Positions 1 to 8,500 of a DNA stretch of 12,636 bases are shown piece after piece. The stretch comes from Leptolinea sp. UBA1437 (GTDB taxonomy: Bacteria > Chloroflexota > Anaerolineae > Anaerolineales > Anaerolineaceae), in NCBI GenBank assembly GCA_002329625.1, contig DCTP01000140.1:78035-90670 (forward strand), given 5' to 3'. Position 1 is the first letter of the stretch. Every line of letters begins with the position of its first letter. A program made the position numbers and the translations under genes. The notes beneath the pieces are model-generated. The model was not told the DNA's origin and made no database searches. It worked only from the letters and a program-made list of their open reading frames with translations.

Positions 1-85
1 CCGACGGATCGAGAGGAACCGCAACAGAAACAACCGTAAACACGGCTTTTCCAAAGCGGTCTTTTCGCAGCATTCTTTTCGTCAT
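1..85 (-). CDS. Possible N-terminal fragment of an unidentified leftward protein (cut by window edge)
   Basis: An open frame starts with ATG at 85-83 and runs off the left edge, giving 28 codons: MTKRMLRKDRFGKAVF, then a hydrophobic stretch ending VAVPLDPS. The start is basic and then apolar, which could be a membrane or signal segment, but the piece is too short to identify. AAAGG lies directly against the first ATG with no spacer, and 12 nt from the second in-frame ATG at 73-71, so the start is uncertain. If real, it is transcribed divergently from the PfaD-like gene, with about 90 bp between them. I do not recognise the family. Confidence 0.3.
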   Translation of the reverse strand, partial: MTKRMLRKDRFGKAVFTVVSVAVPLDPS

Positions 86-90
86 CCTTT

Positions 91-99
91 TGATACAAT
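91..99 (+). promoter_or_regulatory. Candidate extended -10 promoter for the PfaD-like gene
   Basis: TGATACAAT fits the extended -10 pattern TGnTATAAT with one mismatch. No good -35 is visible at the expected distance upstream, which extended -10 promoters can tolerate. Transcription would start near 106 and leave an AT-rich leader of about 70 nt before the start codon. This is inferred from motif match only. Confidence 0.3.
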
Positions 100-166
100 T
101 CTCACGATTCACAAAAAAATAAAAAAAAGTCTAAACCTTAAGAAAGTAGTTTAAAATACAAAAATT

Positions 167-171
167 AGGTG
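167..171 (+). promoter_or_regulatory. Shine-Dalgarno site of the PfaD-like gene
   Basis: AGGTG lies 4 nt before the ATG at 176 and 7 nt before the second, directly adjacent ATG at 179. The spacing favours the second ATG (542 residues), but the two starts differ by a single methionine. Confidence 0.5.
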
Positions 172-175
172 AAAA

Positions 176-1807
176 ATGATGAATCAATCTTCTTTTATTG
201 ATGTTTCAGGAATGACGGATCAATCCCTTTTGAGTCAAAAGAGTATGGGAGAATACGTTCCCTTGACTCCAGAAAAAATGAAAAGCTACCTTTCCGATCT
301 ATCCAAACCGATATTCGTGATCAAAAATGGTAAAGGTGCCTATTTATCCGACATGGGGCTTCAATTATCATCGGCGAATTCATGGAAAGCTTTGGCTTAT
401 AGCTTTCCGTTTACCCCAGAAATGTTTGGGGATGTGGATTTTAAACAGACCTACGGTTTGAAGTATGCCCTTTATGGCGGAGCAATGGCAAATGCTATTG
501 CATCGGAAGAAATGGTGATTTCCTTGGGCAATTCGGGCTTTATGGGATCTTTTGGCGCAGGCGGATTGAGCCTCGCCAGAATCGAAAAAGCTATTCGTCG
601 GATTCAGGAAGCTTTAAAAGATAAACCGTATGCCTTTAATTTAATTAATAATCCTTTTGATTCTGAGACGGAACAAAAAACAGCGGAACTCTACATCCAG
701 AATGGTATTCATGTTGTTGAGGCTTCCGCTTATCTGACTATTAATCCCTCCCTTGTCAAATATCGGGCAGTTGGATTGAGCCAATTACCGGACGGTTCCG
801 TTGAGATTGAGAATAAACTGATTGCAAAAGTCTCACGAAAAGAAGTCGCCTCTCAGTTTTTACAACCTGCTCCGGAAGAAATTCTTTCCCGCTTACTTGC
901 CGAAGGGAAATTGAACGAAGAACAAGTCCGCCTTGCAAAGTTGGTTCCGATGGCGGATGATATAACGGTCGAGGCGGATTCGGGAGGGCATACGGACAAT
1001 CGACCGTTGGTGAGTACTCTGCCGGAAATTATTCGTTTACGCGATTCTTTCCAAGCAAAATATCGCTTTCCACATCCGGTGAGAATCGGTGCCGCTGGAG
1101 GAATTTCCGTTCCCGACGCGACGTTGGCTGCATTTATGATGGGCGCCGCCTATGTCACCACCGGTTCGGTGAACCAGGCTTGTATTGAATCGGGCGCTTC
1201 CGAATATACAAAAAATTTGCTCGCACAAGCCGAAATTACGGATGTCGCCATGGCTCCGGCTAGCGATATGTTTGAAATGGGCGTGAAGGTTCAGGTGCTG
1301 AAACGGGGGACGATGTTTGCGAAAAGAGCGCAAAAACTTTATGATCTTTATCAGCGATACGATTCCGTTGAAGAAATCCCAGCAGCCGAAAGAGAGAAAC
1401 TGGAAACAACCGTTTTCAAACGGACTCTGAACTCGGTTTGGGAGGAATGCCAAAAATTCTTCTCCGAAAGAGACCCGAAACAGCTTGAAAAAGCCGCTCA
1501 GGACCCCAAACATAAAATGGCATTAATCTTTCGCTGGTATCTGGGTCTTTCTTCCCGTTGGTCGAGCATCGGCGAAAAGGGACGGGAAATGGATTATCAA
1601 ATTTGGTGCGGACCTTCGCTGGGCGCTTTCAATGATTGGGCGCGGGGAACCTATCTGGAAAAACCGAATAATCGCAGAGTTGCGGACGTCTCGCTGCATC
1701 TTTTAACCGGTGCGGCATATCTTTATCGGATTCGCTTACTCGAATCTCAAGGAATTCGCTTTTCTTCCGAACTTCGCGATTACTTGCCGCTTCAACCGCT
1801 TCTCTGA
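176..1807 (+). CDS. pfaD: PfaD-family trans-acting enoyl reductase (nitronate monooxygenase-like flavoprotein)
   Basis: Predicted FMN-dependent TIM-barrel enoyl reductase that reduces the 2,3 double bond of carrier-bound acyl chains, acting in trans on a Pfa-type synthase. The protein is 543 residues, the usual PfaD length. Recognisable family blocks are VEADSGGHTDNRPL (265-278), GAAGGI (305-310), TGSVNQAC (329-336), DMFEMGVKVQVLKRGTMF (364-381), and a C-terminal part with DPKHKMALIFRWYLGLSSRW (443-462) and DYQIWCGPSLGAFNDW (473-488). The gene faces the transferase and synthase genes, ending 6 bp before the transferase stop codon. It is therefore a separate transcript from the synthase, unlike the collinear pfaA-E clusters. 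The flavin and phosphate-binding role of the glycine-rich blocks is known for the family. The partnership with the neighbouring synthase, which has no ER domain of its own, is inferred. Confidence 0.93.
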   Translation: MMNQSSFIDVSGMTDQSLLSQKSMGEYVPLTPEKMKSYLSDLSKPIFVIKNGKGAYLSDMGLQLSSANSWKALAYSFPFTPEMFGDVDFKQTYGLKYALYGGAMANAIASEEMVISLGNSGFMGSFGAGGLSLARIEKAIRRIQEALKDKPYAFNLINNPFDSETEQKTAELYIQNGIHVVEASAYLTINPSLVKYRAVGLSQLPDGSVEIENKLIAKVSRKEVASQFLQPAPEEILSRLLAEGKLNEEQVRLAKLVPMADDITVEADSGGHTDNRPLVSTLPEIIRLRDSFQAKYRFPHPVRIGAAGGISVPDATLAAFMMGAAYVTTGSVNQACIESGASEYTKNLLAQAEITDVAMAPASDMFEMGVKVQVLKRGTMFAKRAQKLYDLYQRYDSVEEIPAAEREKLETTVFKRTLNSVWEECQKFFSERDPKQLEKAAQDPKHKMALIFRWYLGLSSRWSSIGEKGREMDYQIWCGPSLGAFNDWARGTYLEKPNNRRVADVSLHLLTGAAYLYRIRLLESQGIRFSSELRDYLPLQPLL

Positions 1808-1822
1808 CCATTTCTAAATGGT
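1807..1822. repeat. Short palindrome spanning the convergent stop codons
   Basis: ACCATTT-CT-AAATGGT is a perfect 7-bp inverted repeat with a 2-nt centre. It begins on the last base of the PfaD-like stop codon (1805-1807) and contains the transferase stop codon (1814-1816, read leftward). It has no adjacent T-tract and is AT-rich, so alone it would be a weak terminator in either direction. Confidence 0.4.
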
Positions 1823-2512
1823 GACCCAGTGTAAATCCTGCTCGGAGTTTTCAAGAATACATAATGTTTCAACAAAATCTCCTTCTCTGCGCCAGAAGAG
1901 GCGAGAAGGAGATTTTATTTCTAATCGCAGCCAGCCTTCCTGGTTGGACGGTTCAGATGTATATCCGATTTCAATTTTCCTTGTATCCAGGCTTAATCCG
2001 CTTCTGAGTGCTTTCAGTACCGCTTCCTTGCCACTCCATATGGTGGTGGCGATCAGGTCGATTTGATCTGGATCGCTAAAAAGAACCTGGCGGATTTCTT
2101 CTTCTGTAAAAAAATCTTCAATAAATTCTCTTGCTCTGGGTTCAACCCGTTCCAAGTCTGCACCGAAGTGGATGTCATCTGGAGAACAAACTGCAAAAAC
2201 ATGATCATGTGAATGACTGAATGAAATTCCAACGCGGGTTCTCTGCCCATTCTCCGCCGAAATGAATGGTGCGCCGCTGGGTTCTTTCAAAATTTGGATT
2301 TTAGAAAAGGGAACTTGTTCCAGTTCCGGAACGCAAGCTCGAATCAATTTTTTACTAACCAGCCGAGCGGATAGCCACTCCCTCTTTCGTTTGGGAACTT
2401 TGAGACGATCCCATTCGATTCTTTCCTGTTCTCCGAGAAAATCCAAAAGATTTTCTGTGAAAAAAACCGATTCAAAATGCGGAAATTCGGCAAAAGTAAG
2501 AAAAATTGTCAT
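1814..2512 (-). CDS. Sfp-type 4'-phosphopantetheinyl transferase
   Basis: Transfers the 4'-phosphopantetheine arm from coenzyme A to carrier proteins, converting the synthase from apo to holo form (PfaE-like role). From the ATG at 2512 the product is 232 residues, normal for the Sfp/Gsp class with its two fused half-domains. Visible motifs are FSHSHDHVFAV (about 98-108), the Mg-binding GADLE (Asp119, Glu121) and WSGKEAVLKAL (Glu163, Lys167). An upstream in-frame TTG at 2524 would add MFLS, but it lies inside a hairpin; I prefer the ATG. The best SD-like element, GAGGG at 2527-2531, is 14 nt upstream, far from ideal. The gene follows the synthase by 49 bp on the same strand, so the synthase carrier domains are its likely substrates. 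Its 3' end contains an antisense terminator-like palindrome. Confidence 0.92.
   Translation of the reverse strand: MTIFLTFAEFPHFESVFFTENLLDFLGEQERIEWDRLKVPKRKREWLSARLVSKKLIRACVPELEQVPFSKIQILKEPSGAPFISAENGQRTRVGISFSHSHDHVFAVCSPDDIHFGADLERVEPRAREFIEDFFTEEEIRQVLFSDPDQIDLIATTIWSGKEAVLKALRSGLSLDTRKIEIGYTSEPSNQEGWLRLEIKSPSRLFWRREGDFVETLCILENSEQDLHWVTI
1874..1923 (+). terminator. Intrinsic terminator for the PfaD-like transcript, inside transferase coding DNA
   Basis: AAAATCTCCTTCTC (1874-1887) and GAGAAGGAGATTTT (1903-1916) form a perfect 14-bp stem. GCC/GGC can extend it inward past a 3-nt bulge, leaving the loop AGAAGA. On the + strand the stem runs directly into TTTTATTTCT, giving a reasonable U-tract about 65 nt after the PfaD-like stop codon. 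On the other strand the same bases encode the transferase segment KSPSRLFWRREGDF. Structure is seen directly; termination is inferred. Confidence 0.6.
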
Positions 2513-2522
2513 GGATAGAAAC

Positions 2523-2556
2523 AAATCCCTCGACCTTTATTATAGTCGAGGGATTT
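2523..2556 (-). terminator. Strong hairpin in the synthase-transferase junction (terminator or attenuator)
   Basis: AAATCCCTCGAC (2523-2534) and GTCGAGGGATTT (2545-2556) form a perfect 12-bp stem around a 10-nt loop. In the leftward direction it is followed by a T-rich run (TTTGTTTCT), as in an intrinsic terminator, and lies 5 bp after the synthase stop codon. The descending arm contains GAGGG, the only SD-like sequence before the transferase ATG. The loop reads TATAATAAAG leftward, a perfect -10 hexamer, but no -35 is visible. It could terminate most synthase transcripts, limit transferase translation, or both. Confidence 0.55.
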
Positions 2557-2561
2557 CTGGG

Positions 2562-5500
2562 CTAATGGTGAGCGTCTTTAGATTGTTCTGTTACCATTGA
2601 TTTGATCGGTTCAACGAGCTTTTTGTCTGCGGAATAAGGCAAAGGAGAAGTCCGATAATCCTCCAATTCGAGAATAACGTTTCCTTTTGCATCTACAACC
2701 TTTGCATCAAATGAAATTTGTCCTTCATGTTCTCGTGGTTGGACTTCCGCAAAAATTGGGCCTTTGTTGATCGATTGTTTATGGAAACTTAAGTTTCCGA
2801 CGGATTGAGGCAGAGAAAGAATACCGGTCGAGCCTACTTCCCATAATCCAGCAGACTGAAAACATAACTCAATCAACAAAGATTTCATATAAGGGACAAC
2901 CTCATCGGCTGGAACGTTCATCAATTGTCTATTGAATTTACCCAATACAGCGTTTTCGGAGAGTTGTGCCGCATCCAGAACCTGAAATGACGGCCCGTGA
3001 AAGTATAATTTATAGATTTCTTCCGATGAAATAGATCTTCGTTTTCCCCATCTGGGAGCTGCAGTGACAGATTCGGCTTCCATTGGGTTTTGTGTCAGAT
3101 ATACCAGACTATCAAAATGGTGCAAATGGCTGATTGTGCCATCGCGACGATTTATGTCCGACTCCAAACTTGCTTTGATGACGATTCCTTCCGGTTTCCG
3201 ATAAGCAGCCGCGTGCCAGGCGATTTTTCTTGTTTTATTCCCATAGAATTTAAGGGGTGCTTGGAAGCGGATCTTCTCCAGCTTTTCGATTTCAAATCCC
3301 TTGCAGGTTGAGGCTAAGACGGAAGCAATGTGTTTGGAAGCGATCGCAAATCCTTCGATTCCCACCACACCCGGTAAAACGGGAATTCCATTGATGGCAT
3401 GATCACGCAAATAGGATAACTGAGCCGGGTCCAATTCACCTTCGAGCTGGATTCCAGAGTTGCTGTCGAAAGCGGTAAGATGGCTGAACATGCGATGAAT
3501 CGGCGTTCCAGCTCTTAAAGCCACATCCGCTTTTTCGATATCCATTCCACAATTTTTCTCATTCAATGAAGATTCCAGAATTCCTAAAGAACCGGCGATG
3601 ATAACTTCACCGCTGTGGCCGAGATTTAATTCGTTTCGAACCATTGGGGCGGCTTCTTCGGGTTTCAAGAGATCGATTCCCGCCATTTCCATCAGGCGCG
3701 GCATATTTCCACGGCTTGCCATCCCCACTTCCGCCCAAGCGCTCCAGTCGATGGCAACGGCTTGCATTCCAGGGTATCTTTTAGGCAGCCATTGGGCATA
3801 TTTTGCCAGCAGGTCATTGGCGGCACCGTAATCCGTTTGTCCGGAATTTCCGAATCGACCGGCTACCGATGAAAAGAATACTACTTTGTCTGGCAAGAGA
3901 TGATTGTTTTCGAGAGCGTTGAAAATATATTTGAAGCCTTTGGCTTTTACATCAATAACCTGTTGAAATTCTTCAAGCGTTTTGGATTCGATTTTTCGGC
4001 TTTTGTCCAACCCCGCCGCATGGATGAAAACATCCACTTTGTCCGTAGCTTCCCGAATTGTTTCAATCGCGTGGATAACCGAATTTTCATCCGTGGCATC
4101 ACATAGAATGTATCGGGCATGGCCACCGGCAGCTTCCACCGTTTTCATCACGTCTAAAGTTTTCGCAGCTCGTTCTAAAGCGAGAAGCTGTCTCTCAATT
4201 TGGACAGGGGTGACTTTTTCACCGCCTTGCCGCATTCTTTCTTGCAATTCCAAACCGAATCCTTTTCGATCTTGTTTCAGTTTCAATAAATCTGCGTCGT
4301 TTTCGGCGGGCAGCTCGGTTCTGCCGAGCAGGAAGAACGAACCATGCGTGGCTTTTGCCAAATCCTGAATAACTACCCCGGTCACTCCGCCGGTCCCGCC
4401 GCTTACGACAAAAGTGTTGCCGGCTTGAAGCGTTCCTGTTCCGGTGTCGACAGTTTCACATTCCTGTTCCTGTAAGGCAATCCCGTTCCGAAGGTCATTT
4501 TCGCGGCCGATTTCCACCGTAACGGGATCTTGCAAGGTTTCCGAGATCAATGCATCGGCAACATAATCGGGAGATGCTTGGTCGTTGAAATCGACGACTT
4601 TTACCAACTGATGAGGCCGTTCCCGACGCAGTGACTTCATAAATCCAGTGACAATTCCGTTGAGAGGATTCTCACAATTCATCAGGCCATTGAAACTGCC
4701 CATGCGGGTGGCACCGATCAGGAAGGCGCTATCCGGAAGGATTGTCCCGATTGAATAGAGAGCTTCTTCAGTTTTCGTAAGTGCGTTTTCCCAATCTTTT
4801 ACGCGGTTCACTTCCCAAACCGGATCAGGATCAAGAGAAGGAAGGAAATAAAGTCCGTCCGGTTTTTCTCCCTTTCCCCAAGTTGATAAATCCTCCCGAA
4901 CTTTTGAGAGTGTAGTCAGGCGGGTTTGAGCTCCCGCCGCTTCCAATTTTTCGATTAAGGCTTCAGCGACTTTTCCGTGGTCCCCGACGATGATTATTTT
5001 GCTGCCTTGCATCCGGACCTCAGTTGGGAGGCATAGATCGATTCGCGGGAATAAAACCGGTACCGGAACGCGAGGGACAAGCGAAGACTTAGGGGCGGAT
5101 GCTTCCGATTTCTCTGTTTCGGAAGAAACCGTTCGGATTTCATCCGGAGTTTTTCCGAGGGCAGTTGACACTTTTTCGGCGGTCTCCGATTGAACGGATA
5201 AGGCGGGCATATCGATGGAATTTTGGACGAAATCAATTACCTTTGATAAGGTGTTGTAATTGGAAAGATTTAAGTCTTCCTGACGAGGGATGCCGTAATT
5301 CGTTCGGATCGTTGCGAAAAGTTCCGCTTGCTTTACCGTATCAATGCCCAAGTCGGCTTCCAAGTCAAGATCCAAATCTAACATTTCTGCTGGATAACCG
5401 GTTTTTTCGCTGACGGTTGCTAATACGAATTGTTTGATATCATTCCGATTCATACCCGCAGTTTGCACCGACGGCACAAACTCTTCTTTCCGGATGTCGG

Positions 5501-8500
5501 CTTGTTTTGTCTCTTCTCGAACCGGTTGTTCGCTTTCTGCGACTGTCGATTCTTTAGCGGTGAGATTCTCTTTTACGAAATCAATTACTTTTGCCAGCGT
5601 ATTGTATTCGGAAAGATTTAAATCTTCCTTCCTGGGTATTTCGTAGTGAGAACGGACCGCAGCGAAAAGTTCGGCTTGTTTCACCGTATCGATACCCAAA
5701 TCAGCCTCAAGGTCCAAATCCGGATCCAGCATTTCGACGGGATATCCGGTTTTCTCGCTGACGATCGAAAGGACATACGCCTTGATTTCCGATTCGTTCA
5801 AAATGGTTGATTCATTAGGAAGAACTACCGGTTGATTTTCCACAGGCTGGCTTCTTTCAGGTTGTGATACCACCAAATCGGTCGGCGGAACCGTAATCGA
5901 AGCCGGCTTCTGAGCCGAAGCGTTGACGGGCTCAGTGGCATCATCAAACGCAGCTCGAATGACCGGCACATCACCATATTTCCAGGTTGAATAAGCCGGT
6001 TTTCTGGTGGGGACTCCCTCGGATTTTATCCGTAAGGTTCGTTTAACAACTTCCAATTCCGCTTGTTCATATCCGCTGATATCAGACAGCCAACGGTTAT
6101 ATTTTTTCTGATCGATGCGGGAACCGACGCCGGGAATTTTATGAATCAGACTCATTGCAACCTGAGAACCGAATCCCGCCCCTAATCTGAGCGCATACTG
6201 CGGGTTATATTCTCCGCCTCTGGACAAATTCAAATCGCCCAGATCGGGATCCGGTTCAAAGCCCTCTTGAATATTGGCGATTGGGGGAATTTTACCGGTT
6301 TCCAAAGCCTTCATGGCTACGGCATCTTCGATACCGGCGCCCATGGCATGGCCGGTAAACCCCTTTGTATTAGCGATGATAATGCGATTTGCCTGATCTC
6401 CGAAGCAGGACCGCAGCGCATGGATTTCCGAACTGGCACTGCCGCCTCTCGCCGGAGTATAAGTCTCATGGGACATAAACATCAATTGCGAAGCGATTTT
6501 CTCCCGTCGGATCCCAAATCTGTTTTCAGCGGTCGAAAGCAACCGATCCATCACTTCGCTGATATGCTGCATATCCAGACGAGTGCCATGATAAGCGCTG
6601 TTGGCAATGCAAGTGGCTAAGATTTCTCCGATCGCTCTGACACCGCGTTCCTGAGCGGCGTCTTGGCTTTCGACAACCAGCGCAGCCGCTCCCATCCCGA
6701 TAATCATGCCGTTCCGTCTTTTGTCAAATGGGATGGCAGCCAACCGTAAATTTCCCTCGGTTGTAGCGGCTCCGGTTGCGAACAACCCGGTCCCGATCCA
6801 TGGGAAAAGGAGGGGAGTCGTGACGTCATCGCCCGAAATAATGACTACTCGCCGGCATCGACCAGTGCGAATCCAATCTTCCGCAATGGCAACTGCCTGA
6901 GTCGTTGTCGCACAAGCGGCATTAATTTGAGTATTCGGGCCTCTGGCTCCAATCAATTCCGCAAACTGGGAATGGCCCATGGAAAGGACGCGAAATACGA
7001 AGCGCCGATCAAAATGATAATCATTTTCCTTTATCCGTTCTTCCAGATCAGTAATTTTCTTCTGTATTTCATTTTGAAGCGGATTTTCGGCATTTGAATT
7101 CAATGAATTTGCTAAATTCGCGATTGAGCGAAGTTGCTCGAGCTGTTTTTCCAATATCTGATTTTGGTAGAAACGGTCTGTTTCCTCAGCCATCCGATTA
7201 TAGCCAGGAAATGCGGAACAGAAAATTACACCGGTTTCATCTCGCATGGATTCCGGTAGTTGCCAACGGTCCGGTAGAAAAGTTCCTTTGGTGGTTTGTT
7301 TATAATGTAAAACCAACGGAATTCCCGCATCCCTTAACGCTTCGATTCCGGCTGCCATCGCTAACTTTGACGCAGTATCAAGTGATTCTGCACGCTCTTG
7401 TGGAAAGCCGAATTCTTCCACCGCATCAAAATCACCGCCCTGACCGGCAAGTTTCACGGTTTGATCAAGATCGGTAATGTTTTCCATTACTGCACCGGAT
7501 TCGCTTTTGATCAAGCGGGTTACCCGCTTTTCCAATAGATGTTGGCGTTTTTCCTCTGTTAATGGATCGATCCGGATCTCTCCGTTCAGGATGCTGCGGA
7601 CATTTTCATCGTCGAAAATGTGGTGATTCCTGCCGGGCAGCCCCAGACCGACTCCGCTGATTACGACGGAACCGAAAACGGGCTGGTTATCTTGCGGGAA
7701 AGAAAATACTTCCCCTTGAACTAAATCGGTCGGGACTTCGTTTTTGACAGATTCGACGACGGTTTCCCGATGTTGCGGTTTGGAGCTGATAATGCCGGCA
7801 GCATAAATTCCACAAAGCGCTTCATTAAAGCTTGCTTTTCCACCTTTGCGGGGATGGTTTGTCGCCAAAATGGTGACATCTTCCTTACCTTTCAGATTAT
7901 CATTGGCAATACCGGTCAAAACTCTTTTCGGACCGACTTCAATAAAAATTCGTGCCCCGTTTTCGTAAAGAGTTTGCATCCCTTTAATGAACTGAACTGG
8001 TGAAGATACATGCTTTGCCAGCATATCCAGAATGGCTTCACGGTCGGTCGGATACAGTTCTCCGGTGACATTTGCGACAATCGGAAGGAGGGGTGGCTTC
8101 ACATTCATACGGGCGATTACCTCCCGTAGGGGCGCACTTGCCGGAGCGACAATTTTGGTATGGAAAGCGTGTGAAACGGCTAATTTGACAATTTGATAAC
8201 CTTCCGCCTGAAACTTTGACATAGCTGTATCAATCGCTTTTGTTGTTCCGCCTAATACGCATTGGACCGGGCTGTTAATATTTGCAATCACAATATAATC
8301 ATCGATCGATTGAATGACTTCTTCGACTTTTTCAATTGGTGCCGAAACGGCTGCCATACATCCCGGATCATCTACTTTGATTTTGCTCATTTCCTGACCA
8401 CGTGCGCATACCACTTCCAGCGCCTCGGCAAAGGTCAGGACTCCAGCTGTCACCAATGCTGCATACTCACCCAAACTGTGACCCATGACCAAATCCGGCT

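Noticed and set aside
1037..1513. 158-codon open frame antisense to the PfaD-like gene
   Set aside because: It lies wholly opposite a strongly conserved reading frame, has a Phe/Ser/Arg-rich low-information product, and shows no recognisable motif.
2513..2524. TTG at 2524 as the transferase start
   Set aside because: It lies at the foot of the 12-bp hairpin with GAGGG only 2 nt upstream, too close for initiation. It adds only MFLS; the ATG at 2512 gives a normal Sfp-type N-terminus.
2539..2544. Perfect leftward TATAAT as a dedicated transferase promoter
   Set aside because: No -35-like hexamer occurs 16-18 nt upstream and no TG extension precedes it. It sits in an AT-rich hairpin loop where the match may be chance; kept only as an alternative within the hairpin finding.
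7094..7477. 127-codon open frame antisense to KS2
   Set aside because: It sits opposite the KS2 N-terminal region, has no motif, and has no convincing ribosome binding site.
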